64,000 bases of DNA from Pseudomonas congelans (GCF_900103225.1 NZ_FNJH01000002.1:840345-904344), one strand, 5' to 3'. Positions 9,239 through 19,029 are shown, numbered from the stretch's first letter. Made by a program: numbers and translations. The notes: generated by a model from the sequence alone, not told the origin.

Positions 9239-11119
9239 TCAAATCTTGAAGCTGTCGACCAGTTGCTTCAAACGCCCGGCTTGTTGCGAAAGTGCAGCAC
9301 AATCCTTGAGCGTTTCATTAAGGTTGGCCACGCCTTGTTGATTGAGCGTATTGATCTGATTGATATCGATATTGAGTGTTTCCACAACAGCAGTCTGCTC
9401 TTCTGTCGCAGCGGCAACGGATTGATTCATGCCATCGATATCGCCAATGCGCCGCGTTACATCGCGTAGGCGACTGCCCGCCTGATTGGCAACTTCGACA
9501 CTTTCCTGACTCGACGTCTGGCTTTCATTCATGTTGAGTACGGCATGCTGAGAGCCGGTCTGCAGGCCGCCAATCATCTTGTGGATCTCGTCGGCCGATG
9601 TCTGGGTACGATGCGCAAGGTTGCGCACCTCGTCGGCAACCACCGCAAAACCGCGTCCGGCCTCACCCGCGCGAGCGGCTTCGATGGCCGCGTTGAGGGC
9701 CAGCAGGTTGGTCTGCTGCGAGATGCCTTTGATGACATCCAGAATGTGGCCGATGTTTTCGGTGCTGGCGTTGAGCTGCTCGATCTGCGTGCAGGAATCA
9801 CTGATCTTGGCCGACAGTGCGCTCATTGCGTGGATTGTCTTCTCGACCACTACCTGACCGTCTTCTGCCTGATTGCGGGCCTCACTGGCCTGGATCGAAG
9901 CGTCCGATGCGTTGCGGGCAATCTCCTGGGTTGCGGCCCCCAGCTCGTTGATCGCTGCAGCGACGTTGTTGGTTCGGGCGCTCTGCTCATCGAAACCGAC
10001 GATGGACGAATTGGAGGAGTTGACCACCCGTTGCGACAGGTCATGCACCTGAAGCGTCGCGGAGGAGACTTCAACGATGGACGCATGAACGCGCTCCACG
10101 AACTGATTGAACGAGCCACCCAGCGCGGCGAACTCGTCCTTGCCCTGAATGCTCAGGCGCCGGGTCAAATCACCCTCGCCCTGGGCGATGTCCTGCATCG
10201 CGCGGCCCATGTCGGTCAACGGGCGCATCAGCGCACGAATGAGCAGGCTCAACAGCAACGCAATCACGGCCACTGCAATCAGCACGGCAACCATCGCCGA
10301 ACTGCGAAACTGGCTCAACGGCGCATAGGCCTTGTCCTTGTCGATCGACAGACCAATGTACCAGTCAGCCGAAGGCAGCCCGGTGATCGGGGTAAAGGAC
10401 AGCAGCCGCTGCTGACCATTGAGGGTCACCTCACGCAAGCGGGCATCCAGGCTGATGGTCTGTCCGGGGTAGATATCCTTGAGGTTTTTCATCACCTGTT
10501 CCTTGTCCGGACTGACAATGATCTGTCCGTCCCCACTGACCAGAAAGGCATAACCCAGCCCGCCGAATTCGACCGAGTTGATGATCTTGACCAGTGTGTC
10601 GAGGCTCAGATCGCCGCCGACGACACCCGTAACCTGGCCTGCGGCCTTGACCGGGCTGGCGATCGTTACCACCAGACCACCCACGGAAGCCAGATAAGGC
10701 GCGCTGAGAATGGTCTTGCCTGCGTCGACGGTGGACTTGTACCAGGGCCGCTGGCGAGGGTCGTAGCCCGCTGGCATATCCACATTGGGTCGCTGAGTGA
10801 ACACGCCTTTGCTGTCACCGACATAGGTGAACTGAAAGGTCGATACCAGCGCAGACTGCGACACCAGCCCGCCGAGGTCAGAATTGACGCCCTGAAAGGC
10901 TACGTTCTGGGTGAGGTTTTCCAGCACCAGAATGCGCCCGCTCAGCCAGTTCTGGACGCTGCTGGCAGTCAACTGACCTGCCTGAGCGACAGAGGACTCA
11001 AGGTTCTGGTTGATCGTCTTGCGTTGCAGGTAATCGTTGTACAAGGTGAACAAGGCGAATGCCAGCACCACTACACCGGCCGCGGCCAGCAGAATCTTAT
11101 GACGAAACTTCAAATTCAT
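9239..11119 (-). CDS. Chemoreceptor with dCache amino-acid sensor (PctA-like)
   Basis: A 626-residue methyl-accepting chemotaxis protein: TM1 (about 8-28), periplasmic double-Cache domain to about 270, TM2 (about 273-293), HAMP, and signalling domain with tip [19 protein letters not shown] near 465-490. The membrane-distal Cache module carries the amino-acid-binding signature: a Tyr, then RPWY near residue 125, a Tyr in SAPY about 17 residues on, and an Asp in GGDLSLD. This is the motif of PctA-type receptors for L-amino acids. The first ATG at 11119 (MNLKFRHK) fits the usual N-terminus; the longer frame adds a non-conserved stretch. It has no C-terminal pentapeptide. It faces another chemoreceptor across a 380-base intergenic region. 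Confidence 0.9.
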   Translation of the reverse strand: MNLKFRHKILLAAAGVVVLAFALFTLYNDYLQRKTINQNLESSVAQAGQLTASSVQNWLSGRILVLENLTQNVAFQGVNSDLGGLVSQSALVSTFQFTYVGDSKGVFTQRPNVDMPAGYDPRQRPWYKSTVDAGKTILSAPYLASVGGLVVTIASPVKAAGQVTGVVGGDLSLDTLVKIINSVEFGGLGYAFLVSGDGQIIVSPDKEQVMKNLKDIYPGQTISLDARLREVTLNGQQRLLSFTPITGLPSADWYIGLSIDKDKAYAPLSQFRSSAMVAVLIAVAVIALLLSLLIRALMRPLTDMGRAMQDIAQGEGDLTRRLSIQGKDEFAALGGSFNQFVERVHASIVEVSSATLQVHDLSQRVVNSSNSSIVGFDEQSARTNNVAAAINELGAATQEIARNASDASIQASEARNQAEDGQVVVEKTIHAMSALSAKISDSCTQIEQLNASTENIGHILDVIKGISQQTNLLALNAAIEAARAGEAGRGFAVVADEVRNLAHRTQTSADEIHKMIGGLQTGSQHAVLNMNESQTSSQESVEVANQAGSRLRDVTRRIGDIDGMNQSVAAATEEQTAVVETLNIDINQINTLNQQGVANLNETLKDCAALSQQAGRLKQLVDSFKI

Positions 11120-11498
11120 GACAAGGCATCTCAACAGGACTGCTGGAAGCAGGTTCGGATGCCAGAGCAACTTGCGACATAAAAAATGTCATGCCCTGCA
11201 CACACAATGAACCTGCAACGGATAGGGTTTTAATCTCGCAAACACAGCCGACAGTGTGCCGTCTCACAGGAAATGCGGCGCTCTGTTTGAATGACTTCGG
11301 CGGTGCTTTATAACGATGTGCAGGCGCAAATGATATGCCTGGAAAAAAATATCCGGGGCGTCGCGGAACTTTCTTTATTTTTTATTTCAGCTTGGCCAGT
11401 CCCTGCCGATAGCGTCTGTATACCTAAACCCACCCCTGACCTGTAAGCCATACCTTTCAGGGATAAGACCGTTTCAATGGCAGTTGTTGGAGAATTTA
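11120..11498. other. Divergent intergenic region between two chemoreceptor genes
   Basis: About 380 bases with no coding sequence I can support. It carries a FliA-type promoter candidate reading right (11387-11411) and an AT-rich stretch at 11340-11390. No comparable element was found for the leftward gene. Confidence 0.5.
11387..11411 (+). promoter_or_regulatory. Candidate FliA (sigma-28) flagellar promoter
   Basis: TCAGCTT at 11387-11393, an 11-base spacer, then GCCGATA at 11405-11411. The -10 matches the flagellar sigma factor consensus exactly and the -35 resembles the pseudomonad TCAAGTT form. It lies 88 bases upstream of the HBM chemoreceptor start, as expected for a late flagellar/chemotaxis gene. 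Confidence 0.6.
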
Positions 11499-13421
11499 AT
11501 GAGTAGCTGGTTTGCAAACATCAGCGTGAATATGAAACTTGCCCTTGGCTTCGGTCTGGTACTTGTTTTTACAGCCATTCTTGCACTGACTGGCTGGACC
11601 AGCATGGGCGGACTGATCAAGCGCAGCAACTGGATGAGTGACATTACGTCACTCAATGCACAGTTGACCAAACTGCGCGTGACACGCCTGCAATACATGG
11701 TGGCCGACGGCGACGAGAAGGTCGCTGAAACCGTGCAGGTTTCTCTGGACAGCTTCAAGGCCTACCAGGAAAAACTGCAGGCCTCGTTCAAAAGTCCTGA
11801 AAACGTGAAAATGCTCGAGCAGTTGGGCGTCGTGATCGCTGACTACCAGAAGTCCCTCAACAACATGCGCAGTGGCTACAGGTCCAGCACCGCTGCTCGT
11901 GATGAACTGACGACTCACGCGAGCAAAAGCCTCGCGGTGTTCGAGCAGCTTGTGACTGAAGTCAGAAACATGGACCCGGCTGACACCAACCGCTTCGAGC
12001 AGTACCGGCTCGTCACCGATGCCAAAGATGACTTGAGACTCGCGCGCTATGAAGTGCGCGGCTACACCACCAATGCCACGCCCGAGAACGAGCAGGCAGC
12101 TGTCTCGAAACTGGATGCGGCCATCAAGGATCTGGACGCGCTCAAGGCGACCTTCAGCGGCACTCAGGCCGATCAGCTCAGGCAGCTGGAAACCTCATTG
12201 ATGGCGTACCGCACGACCTTGCAAAACTTCAAGGCCGCCACGGGCACAATCGTCCAGGCGCGTAAGGAAATGACCACGCAAGGGCAGGATATCGTCAAGA
12301 TCAGCGAGGACATGTACAAGCTGCAACTGGATCGCCGCGATCAGGAAAGCGCACAGGCACGTACCACGCAGATCACCTGCACACTGTTGGCTATCATTCT
12401 GGGCATCATCGCCGCCGTGATCATCACCCGGCAGATTACCCGTCCCCTGCAGGAAACCCTGGCGGTGGTCGACCGTATTGCATCCGGTGACCTGACCCAG
12501 ACCCTGGAGGTGACGCGCCGTGATGAACTGGGTGTTCTGCAGCAAGGCATCCAGCGCATGGGCACCACCCTGCGCGAGCTGATTGGCGGTATTCGCGACA
12601 GCGTCGTACAGATCGCCAGTGCCGCCGAAGAGCTGTCGGCGGTTACAGAACAGACCAGTGCTGGCGTCAACAACCAGAAAGTCGAAACCGATCAGGTCGC
12701 CACCGCCATGCACGAGATGTCGGCGACGGTTGCAGAAGTGGCACGTAACGCCGAACAGGCCTCGCAGGCCGCTTCCAACGCCGACCGCGAAGCACGTGAC
12801 GGTGACAAGGTGGTGGGTGAAGCGATCGCGCAGATCGAGCGTCTGGCCACTGAAGTGGGTCGCTCCGCTGATGCCATGACTCAGCTGGAGCAGGAAAGCG
12901 ACAAGATCGGCAAGGTCATGGACGTCATCAAGGCGGTAGCCGAACAGACCAACCTGCTGGCGCTCAACGCTGCTATCGAAGCGGCCCGTGCGGGTGAAGC
13001 CGGACGTGGTTTTGCGGTGGTCGCCGACGAAGTCCGCGGCCTGGCCCAACGTACGCAGCAATCCACCGTAGAGATCGAAACACTGGTCGCTGCGTTGCAG
13101 AGCGGTACGCGCCAGGTGTCCAGCATCATGCTCAACAGCCGTGAACTGACTGTCAGCAGCGTGACCCTAAGCCGTAAGGCTGGCACGTCGCTGGGCAGCA
13201 TCACACAAACGGTGTCGAGCATTCAGGCGATGAACCAGCAGATTGCTGCCGCCGCTGAAGAGCAAAGCGCGGTCGCTGAAGAAATCAGCCGCAGCATCGT
13301 CAACGTGCGCGATGTGTCCGAGCAGACCGCTTCGGCCAGCGAAGAGACCGCTGCGTCCAGCGTCGAACTGGCGCGCCTGGGCGGGCAGTTGCAGACGATG
13401 GTCAGCCACTTCCGGATCTGA
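11499..13421 (+). CDS. Chemoreceptor with HBM sensor domain (McpS-like)
   Basis: A 640-residue chemoreceptor whose N-terminus ([18 protein letters not shown]) and helical bimodular (HBM) sensor, about residues 35-285, closely follow McpS-type receptors of Pseudomonas. These detect TCA-cycle intermediates and other organic acids through two stacked four-helix bundles. TM1 is about 12-32 and TM2 about 293-310. HAMP and a signalling domain follow, with tip [19 protein letters not shown] near 480-505. The ATG at 11499 has a GGAGAA Shine-Dalgarno, so the ATG 15 bases earlier is not used. Likely transcribed from a FliA-type promoter upstream. The exact ligand is not assignable from sequence; organic acids are the family expectation. 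Confidence 0.9.
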   Translation: MSSWFANISVNMKLALGFGLVLVFTAILALTGWTSMGGLIKRSNWMSDITSLNAQLTKLRVTRLQYMVADGDEKVAETVQVSLDSFKAYQEKLQASFKSPENVKMLEQLGVVIADYQKSLNNMRSGYRSSTAARDELTTHASKSLAVFEQLVTEVRNMDPADTNRFEQYRLVTDAKDDLRLARYEVRGYTTNATPENEQAAVSKLDAAIKDLDALKATFSGTQADQLRQLETSLMAYRTTLQNFKAATGTIVQARKEMTTQGQDIVKISEDMYKLQLDRRDQESAQARTTQITCTLLAIILGIIAAVIITRQITRPLQETLAVVDRIASGDLTQTLEVTRRDELGVLQQGIQRMGTTLRELIGGIRDSVVQIASAAEELSAVTEQTSAGVNNQKVETDQVATAMHEMSATVAEVARNAEQASQAASNADREARDGDKVVGEAIAQIERLATEVGRSADAMTQLEQESDKIGKVMDVIKAVAEQTNLLALNAAIEAARAGEAGRGFAVVADEVRGLAQRTQQSTVEIETLVAALQSGTRQVSSIMLNSRELTVSSVTLSRKAGTSLGSITQTVSSIQAMNQQIAAAAEEQSAVAEEISRSIVNVRDVSEQTASASEETAASSVELARLGGQLQTMVSHFRI

Positions 13422-13436
13422 TCACCCGGCGTTGAC

Positions 13437-13470
13437 ATCAAGCCCGGTCTTTACCGGGCTTGATTGTTTC
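13437..13470. terminator. Bidirectional terminator between chemoreceptor and SDR
   Basis: A 12-bp perfect stem ATCAAGCCCGGT / ACCGGGCTTGAT with a 4-base loop, between two convergent genes and followed by TGTTTC on the plus strand. Confidence 0.8.
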
Positions 13471-13480
13471 TGCGTAAACG

Positions 13481-14245
13481 TCACGCCTGCGGCGGCTGCC
13501 CGTTGGAAGCCGACAGGCCACCGTCCACCGGCAGGTTGACGCCGGTCACGAAGCGCGCGTCGTCACTGGCCAGAAAGGCGATCACGTCGCCGACGTCTTC
13601 GGCTTCGCCCGGGCGCCCCAAAGGGATGCGCTCCATGAATTTGGCCATCAATGCTTTGTCACCCAGCATGTCTTCGGTCAGCTCGCTGCGGGTCAGAGAG
13701 GGGCAGACGGCATTCACGCGTACGCCGTCAGCACCATGGTCCATGGCCAGCGAACGGGTGAAGTTGGTGATGGCGCCCTTGGCCGCGTTATAGAAGCTCA
13801 TGCCCCAGTCGCCGCCCAGGCCGGACACCGACGAGACATTGATGATGTTGCCTTTGCTGGCGATCAGTGCCGGCATGGCGGTGCGGGTGCAATAGAACAC
13901 ACCGTCCAGGTCCACAGACATCAGCTCTTTCCAGTCTTCTATGCCCAGCTCGGTCACTTTGCCGGACTTGACGATGCCGGCATTGTTGACCAGCACATCC
14001 AGACGCCCGAAGCGGGTCGCGACTTCCTTGAACAGCGCTTCAACGTCGCTCGGGTCGGCCACATCCGTGGCTCTGACCAAGTGCCCTTCGCCTTTCAGTT
14101 GGGCGGCCACTTTGGCCAGCTTGTCGCGATTGCGCCCGACCAGTACGACGCTTGCGCCTTCCTCGGCAAAACGTTTGGCGGTCGCTTCGCCGATTCCGGA
14201 ACCGGCACCTGTGACGACGATGACTTTTTGGGTGAAACGATTCAT
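13481..14245 (-). CDS. Short-chain dehydrogenase/reductase (SDR)
   Basis: A 254-residue classical SDR. It has the Rossmann dinucleotide motif TGAGSGIG (residues 12-19), NNAG, the catalytic serine in INVSSVSG, the YNAAK catalytic pair and the C-terminal PVDGG. A downstream Arg (VGRNRDK) after the second strand suggests NADP(H) preference. Substrate unknown. It lies divergent to the uronate module and might act on a sugar or sugar acid, but nothing in the sequence proves this. It is a single gene ending in a strong terminator. Confidence 0.88.
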   Translation of the reverse strand: MNRFTQKVIVVTGAGSGIGEATAKRFAEEGASVVLVGRNRDKLAKVAAQLKGEGHLVRATDVADPSDVEALFKEVATRFGRLDVLVNNAGIVKSGKVTELGIEDWKELMSVDLDGVFYCTRTAMPALIASKGNIINVSSVSGLGGDWGMSFYNAAKGAITNFTRSLAMDHGADGVRVNAVCPSLTRSELTEDMLGDKALMAKFMERIPLGRPGEAEDVGDVIAFLASDDARFVTGVNLPVDGGLSASNGQPPQA

Positions 14246-14472
14246 TCGGCAGTCTCCAAAAAATGAACGGGATTACCGGGTGGACTGCACACCCGCCCGC
14301 AGCGTTCACTCGCATTTAATTTTGCTTACAGTGGCACTGCAAATGACCGGTGAATCGTTAAACCTCGACCATGGGTGCGTTGACAACGCGGCAACGGTCT
14401 GCAAATAATCCTCGTAGTTGTACGACAACCTATAACGCCAAAAAATAAAAACAACACCGAGGCCTTTCCATC
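14246..14472. other. Divergent promoter region of SDR and uronate module
   Basis: About 230 bases with no gene. It holds the palindromic operator candidate at 14418-14428 and an A-rich leader just before the 42-codon frame. Confidence 0.5.
14418..14428 (+). promoter_or_regulatory. GntR/FadR-type operator candidate
   Basis: TTGTACGACAA is an 11-bp palindrome matching the TNGTNNNACNA pattern recognised by FCD-subfamily GntR regulators, which commonly control uronate and aldarate genes. A near-identical element (TCATACGACAA) precedes udh, with matching flanking bases. Confidence 0.5.
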
Positions 14473-14601
14473 ATGAACACTCACACCGCGTCTGCCCGCT
14501 CGATCAGCAAGGGCTCAATCATCGACGCCTTGATCAGTGACACCTCGTTTACTGAAAACCCGCACTACCAGACACCCTTCTCGATTCACAACATTCGCTG
14601 A
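14473..14601 (+). CDS. Possible 42-residue ORF or gene remnant upstream of the porin
   Basis: ATG to TGA encoding 42 residues (starts MNTHTASARSISKGS, ends FSIHNIR), preceded by a CGAGG ribosome-binding-like stretch and lying 45 bases downstream of the operator candidate. The bases after its stop, up to the porin start at 14744, have no clear coding function. It may be a leader peptide, a small protein, or the first codons of a gene whose remainder was deleted. I do not recognise it. Confidence 0.3.
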   Translation: MNTHTASARSISKGSIIDALISDTSFTENPHYQTPFSIHNIR

Positions 14602-14743
14602 AACTCAGCGAACGGTACTCGGCCGCCTGCAGGTCGAGGCCATGCCTGGCGACAGGCATCACGTAATCCTCGAAGGTGTCGGCCGCCGCTTGCGCGCAGC
14701 CAGGAAAGGGGACGGTTTCACTAAACAAGGGAGCACAACAATA

Positions 14744-16012
14744 ATGACATCTCACACTACCCGCTCACGCATCCTGCTGGGCGTCGGCGGCATGACGCTG
14801 ATTTTCCCGATGCTCGGCATGGCCGAGGGTTTCGTCGACGACACCAAAGCCACGCTCACCCTGCGTAATGCCTACTTCAACCGCAACTTCACCAACCCGG
14901 CTTTCCCGAACAGTGCGGCGCCGCAGAACAAGGCCGAAGAGTGGACGCAAAGCTTCATTCTCGACGCCAAGTCGGGCTTCACTCAGGGCGTGGTGGGTTT
15001 CGGGGTTGACGTGCTGGGCCTGTATTCGCTCAAGCTCGATGGCGGTAAGGGCACGGGCGGCACCCAGTTGCTGCCGATCCACAGCGACGGTCGTCCGGCC
15101 GATGATTTCGGGCGTCTGGGCGTGGCAGGCAAGGCGCGGATTTCCAAGACCGAACTGAAGGTCGGCGAGTGGATGCCGGTGCTGCCGATCCTGCGCTCCG
15201 ATGACGGTCGTTCGTTGCCGCAGACGTTTCGCGGTGGCCAGGTCACGTCCAAGGAGATCGACGGCCTGACGCTGTATGGCGGGCAGTTCCGCGGTAACAG
15301 CCCGCGCAACGATGCGAGCATGGAAGACATGTCGCTGAACGGGCGAGGCGCATTCACCTCGGACCGCTTCAACTTCGGCGGCGGTGAGTACGTCTTCAAC
15401 GACAAGCGCACTCAGGTAGGTGTCTGGTACTCGGAGCTGCAGGACATCTATCAGCAGCAATTCTTCAACCTGCTGCACAGCCAGCCGCTCGGCGACTGGA
15501 CCCTGGGCGCGAACCTGGGTTATTTCATCGGCAAGGAAGACGGCAACAAACTGGCCGGCGACCTGGATAACAAGACGGCCTACGCGCTGCTCTCGGCCCG
15601 CTACGGTGGCAGTACCTTCTATGTCGGTCTGCAGAAGCTGACTGGCGACACGGCGTGGATGCGCGTCAACGGCACCAGCGGCGGTACGCTGGCCAACGAC
15701 AGTTACAACTCCAGCTACGACAACGCCAAGGAGAAATCCTGGCAGCTGCGCCACGACTACAACTTCGCAACGCTGGGCGTGCCCGGCCTGACCCTGATGA
15801 ATCGCTACATCAGCGGCGAAAATGTGCACACCGGCAACATCACTGACGGCAAGGAATGGGGCCGAGAGTCTGAGCTGGCCTACACCGTACAGAGCGGTGC
15901 GCTGAAGAATCTGAACGTCAAATGGCGTAACTCCAGCCTGCGTCGAGATTTCAGTACCAACGAATTCGACGAAAACCGCGTGTTCGTCAGCTACCCTATT
16001 TCGTTGCTCTGA
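14744..16012 (+). CDS. OprD-family outer-membrane porin
   Basis: A 422-residue outer-membrane beta-barrel of the OprD family of substrate-specific channels. It has a signal peptide at residues 1-25 (ending GMAEG), the early FVDDTKATLTLRNAYFNR strand, the conserved basic and TLYGGQFRGNSPRN barrel segments, and a C-terminal strand with alternating hydrophobics. The ATG at 14744 after a GGGAGC Shine-Dalgarno starts the signal peptide directly; the frame is open upstream but not coding-like. OprD-type porins of the OpdK branch pass small carboxylates. Next to udh and a TRAP transporter, this one probably admits galacturonate, glucuronate or aldarates across the outer membrane (inference). Confidence 0.85.
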   Translation: MTSHTTRSRILLGVGGMTLIFPMLGMAEGFVDDTKATLTLRNAYFNRNFTNPAFPNSAAPQNKAEEWTQSFILDAKSGFTQGVVGFGVDVLGLYSLKLDGGKGTGGTQLLPIHSDGRPADDFGRLGVAGKARISKTELKVGEWMPVLPILRSDDGRSLPQTFRGGQVTSKEIDGLTLYGGQFRGNSPRNDASMEDMSLNGRGAFTSDRFNFGGGEYVFNDKRTQVGVWYSELQDIYQQQFFNLLHSQPLGDWTLGANLGYFIGKEDGNKLAGDLDNKTAYALLSARYGGSTFYVGLQKLTGDTAWMRVNGTSGGTLANDSYNSSYDNAKEKSWQLRHDYNFATLGVPGLTLMNRYISGENVHTGNITDGKEWGRESELAYTVQSGALKNLNVKWRNSSLRRDFSTNEFDENRVFVSYPISLL

Positions 16013-16026
16013 AACCGGTGGCAGAG

Positions 16027-16048
16027 CCTGTCGGCAACGGCAGGTTTT
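16027..16048 (+). terminator. Weak terminator after the porin gene
   Basis: CCTGTCG-GCAA-CGGCAGG hairpin with a stable GNRA-like loop followed by TTTT, 15 bases after the porin stop. It separates the porin from the udh transcription unit. Confidence 0.55.
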
Positions 16049-16147
16049 GCCTTGTTACAAATGTATCCGGCCAAGTGCGAGCACAGCTCGTTTTTAGACC
16101 TTGGCCGCGTTGACAATCAACGTATGCGGTGCCGATAATCCGGCAAG

Positions 16148-16158
16148 TCATACGACAA
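16148..16158 (+). promoter_or_regulatory. Second uronate operator candidate, upstream of udh
   Basis: TCATACGACAA shares TACGACAA and flanking ATAATCC and A-rich bases with the 14418-14428 element. It fits TNGTNNNACNA with one mismatch. It lies 33 bases before the udh start, consistent with repression by a GntR-type regulator encoded elsewhere. Confidence 0.45.
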
Positions 16159-16191
16159 CAGATGACAAAAATAACAATCGGGACTTCTCTC

Positions 16192-17019
16192 ATGGCATCG
16201 GCTCATACCACTCAAACTCCCTTCAATCGCCTCCTGCTGACCGGCGCGGCAGGTGGCCTGGGCAAGGTATTGCGCGAAACACTGCGCCCTTACACAAAAG
16301 TGCTGCGGCTCTCCGACATTGCCGAGATGGCACCCGCCACCAACGACCGTGAAGAAGTGCACGTCTGCGATCTGGCCAACAAGGACGCCGTACACCAACT
16401 GGTCGAAGGCGTCGACGCGATCGTGCATTTCGGCGGTGTATCGGTCGAGCGACCGTTCGAAGAAATCCTCGGCGCCAATATCTGCGGTGTGTTCCACATC
16501 TACGAAGCCGCCCGCCGGCACGGCGTAAAACGCGTGATCTTCGCCAGTTCCAACCACGTGATCGGTTTCTACAAGCAGAGCGAAACCATCGACGCGCACT
16601 CCCCTCGCCGCCCGGACAGCTACTACGGTCTGTCCAAGTCCTACGGCGAAGACATGGCCAGCTTCTACTTCGATCGCTACGGCATCGAAACCGTGAGCAT
16701 CCGCATCGGCTCGTCGTTTGCCGAACCGCAAAACCGCCGAATGATGAGCACCTGGCTGAGCTTTGCTGACCTGACCCAGTTGATCGAACGCTCTCTGTAT
16801 ACGCCAGACGTGGGCCATACCGTGGTCTACGGCGTCTCGGACAACAAGACCGTCTGGTGGGACAACCGCCTGGCCAGCAAACTGGATTACACCCCGAAAG
16901 ACAGCTCGGAAGTGTTCCGCGAGAAGGTCGAAGCCCAGCCGCTGCCGGCAGCCGATGACCCGGCAATGCTCTACCAGGGCGGTGCCTTTGTCGCTTCAGG
17001 ACCGTTCGGCGACCAATAA
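16192..17019 (+). CDS. udh: Uronate dehydrogenase
   Basis: A 275-residue extended SDR almost identical to the characterised P. syringae uronate dehydrogenase (begins MASAHTTQTPFNRLLLTG). It shows the NAD-binding TGAAGGLG motif (residues 17-24), ASSNHVIGFY, and the YxxxK catalytic pair Tyr145-Lys149 in YYGLSK. It oxidises D-galacturonate and D-glucuronate with NAD+ to the 1,5-aldarolactones, the first step of the bacterial oxidative uronate pathway. The ATG at 16192 matches the known protein start; the frame runs open upstream. It is followed after 42 bases by the lactonase and then the TRAP transporter, so the neighbours supply uptake and the next enzymatic step. Confidence 0.96.
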   Translation: MASAHTTQTPFNRLLLTGAAGGLGKVLRETLRPYTKVLRLSDIAEMAPATNDREEVHVCDLANKDAVHQLVEGVDAIVHFGGVSVERPFEEILGANICGVFHIYEAARRHGVKRVIFASSNHVIGFYKQSETIDAHSPRRPDSYYGLSKSYGEDMASFYFDRYGIETVSIRIGSSFAEPQNRRMMSTWLSFADLTQLIERSLYTPDVGHTVVYGVSDNKTVWWDNRLASKLDYTPKDSSEVFREKVEAQPLPAADDPAMLYQGGAFVASGPFGDQ

Positions 17020-17061
17020 GCAGCGCTTTCCTCTCGCAACACTCTGGAGACACGAACTGCC

Positions 17062-17946
17062 ATGGATGCCGAACTGATTGTCGATGCACAGAACGCCACC
17101 GGCGAAAGCCCGGTCTGGAGCGTGCGTGATCAAGCGTTGTACTGGGTGGATATTCCCAAGGGCGAGTTGCATCGCTGGGACTTCAATCAGGACAGCACGC
17201 GCAGCTGGAAGGCGCCGCAGATGCTGGCCTGTATCGCCGCTGACAGCCGGGGTGGCTGGGTTGCAGGGATGGAGAACGGAATCTTTCATTTGCAGCCCTG
17301 CGAAGACGGCAGCCTGATCAGCACGCTTCTGGCCAGCGTCGAACACGCGCAGACAGGCATGCGCTTCAATGATGGCCGCTGCGACCGACAGGGTCGGTTC
17401 TGGGCGGGCACCATGTTCATGGACATGGCCGCCAGTGCGAGGGTGGGTGCGCTGTATCGCTACAGCGCAGGCCAGACGACACTGGACGCTCAGCTCGAAG
17501 ACTTCATCGTTCCCAATGGCCTGGCGTTCAGCCCCGACGGCAAGATCATGTACCTGTCCGACTCGCACCCCAGCGTGCAGAAGATCTGGGCTTTCGATTA
17601 CGACACCGACAGCGGCACGCCGCACAATCGCCGCCTGTTTGTCGACATGAACCATCACCTGGGTCGCCCCGACGGTGCGGCGATCGATACCGACGGCTGC
17701 TACTGGATCTGCGGTAACGACGCAGGCCTGGTTCACCGCTTCACCCCCACCGGCAAACTCGACCGCTCGCTGGTCGTGCCGGTGAAAAAGCCAGCCATGT
17801 GTGCCTTTGGCGGCCCCAATCTGGACACCCTGTTCGTGACGTCCATTCGCCCGGGTGGCGATCTCGGCGATCAGCCGCTGGCCGGAGGTGTGTTCGCACT
17901 GCGACCTGGCGTCAAAGGCCTGGAGGAACCCACGTTTCAGGGCTGA
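17062..17946 (+). CDS. SMP-30/gluconolactonase family aldaro-1,5-lactonase
   Basis: A 294-residue six-bladed beta-propeller of the SMP-30/gluconolactonase/LRE family. Metal ligand positions of the family are visible: Glu in GESPVWS (about residue 15), the Asn in VPNGLAFSPDG and the Asp of the DGAAIDTDG segment. It directly follows udh (42 bases), so its expected job is hydrolysis of galactaro- or glucaro-1,5-lactone to the open aldarate. The P. syringae enzyme at this position has been described, as I recall, as an aldarolactonase named UxuL; I leave the symbol blank because I could not check it. The ATG at 17062 follows a CTGGAG ribosome-binding site. Cytoplasmic. Confidence 0.88.
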   Translation: MDAELIVDAQNATGESPVWSVRDQALYWVDIPKGELHRWDFNQDSTRSWKAPQMLACIAADSRGGWVAGMENGIFHLQPCEDGSLISTLLASVEHAQTGMRFNDGRCDRQGRFWAGTMFMDMAASARVGALYRYSAGQTTLDAQLEDFIVPNGLAFSPDGKIMYLSDSHPSVQKIWAFDYDTDSGTPHNRRLFVDMNHHLGRPDGAAIDTDGCYWICGNDAGLVHRFTPTGKLDRSLVVPVKKPAMCAFGGPNLDTLFVTSIRPGGDLGDQPLAGGVFALRPGVKGLEEPTFQG

Positions 17947-18003
17947 CAGCGCCCTACCGAAAATCCCGTAGCTCGACCAAAAATAACAAAATCGGAGATA
18001 TCC

Positions 18004-19029
18004 ATGGATTTCAAACGCACGCTTCTCATCGCAGCACTTCCGCTGGCCTTCTGTGTGTCAGGCATGGCCCACGCCGAGGTCAAAATCAAGTTCGCCGAAG
18101 TTCACCCGGCAGGCTACGCGCCGGTCGTGGCAGAGCAGAACATGGGCAAGAAACTCGAAGAACAGTCCAAGGGCGAGATCAGTTTCAAGATGTACGCGGG
18201 CGGCGTGCTCGGCTCCGAGAAGGAGGTCGTCGAGCAGGTCCAGAGCGGTGCCGTGCAGATGACCCGCGTCAGCCTCGGCATCGTCGGCCCGGTGGTGCCG
18301 GACGTCAACGTCTTCAACCTGCCGTTTGTGTTCCGTGATCAGGCGCATATGCGCACCATCATCGATGGCGAGATCGGTCAGGAAATCCTCGACAAGATCA
18401 CCAATTCGCAATTCAACATGGTCGCCCTGGCCTGGATGGATGGCGGCACCCGCAACCTGTACACCAAGAAACCGGTACGGCAGATTTCCGACCTCAAAGG
18501 CATGAAAATCCGTGTCCAGGGCAATCCGGTGTTCATCGAAACCATCAACGACATGGGCGGCAACGGCATCGCCATGGCCACTGGCGAGATCTTCAGCGCC
18601 CTGCAGACCGGCGTCATCGATGGTGCGGAAAACAACCCGCCGACGTATTTCCAGCATAACCACTACCAGAACGCCAAGTTCTTCACCATGACCGAACACC
18701 TGATCCTGCCCGAGCCCATCGTGATGTCGAAAACCACGTGGGAAAAGCTCAACCCCGAGCAGCAGGCGCTGGTGAAAAAGCTCGCACGTGAAGCGCAGAT
18801 GGAAGAGCGCGCGCTGTGGGACAAGTCGTCAGCCGATGCCGAGACCAAACTCAAGGCAGCAGGTGTGGAATTCATCACGCTGACGCCAGAGCAGAAGAAA
18901 GCCTTCTACGACGCCACCCAGCCGGTGCGCGACAAATTCGGTGCGCCTTACAAGGATCTGATCAGCCGCATCGAAGCGGTTCAGACCAATCCTGCACTGG
19001 CCGCTAGCAATCCCCAAGCGGCCCAATAA
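18004..19029 (+). CDS. TRAP transporter solute-binding protein (DctP family)
   Basis: A 341-residue periplasmic binding protein with a signal peptide (residues 1-24, cleaved after AHAE region). It has the DctP-family features: a conserved EIFSALQTGVIDGAENNPPTY segment and the carboxylate-clamping Arg in GMKIRVQGNP near residue 175. It captures an organic acid and delivers it to the DctQM membrane pair encoded immediately downstream. Its context, after udh and the lactonase, argues for galacturonate or glucuronate as ligand, as in several characterised TRAP systems with this neighbourhood. A GGAGA Shine-Dalgarno precedes the ATG. The leader shares an A-rich tract with the udh leader. Confidence 0.93.
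   Translation: MDFKRTLLIAALPLAFCVSGMAHAEVKIKFAEVHPAGYAPVVAEQNMGKKLEEQSKGEISFKMYAGGVLGSEKEVVEQVQSGAVQMTRVSLGIVGPVVPDVNVFNLPFVFRDQAHMRTIIDGEIGQEILDKITNSQFNMVALAWMDGGTRNLYTKKPVRQISDLKGMKIRVQGNPVFIETINDMGGNGIAMATGEIFSALQTGVIDGAENNPPTYFQHNHYQNAKFFTMTEHLILPEPIVMSKTTWEKLNPEQQALVKKLAREAQMEERALWDKSSADAETKLKAAGVEFITLTPEQKKAFYDATQPVRDKFGAPYKDLISRIEAVQTNPALAASNPQAAQ

Noticed and set aside
9545..11182. Plus-strand ORF of 545 codons opposite the dCache chemoreceptor
   Set aside because: Antisense shadow of a well-supported gene with low-complexity His/Gln/Arg-rich product.
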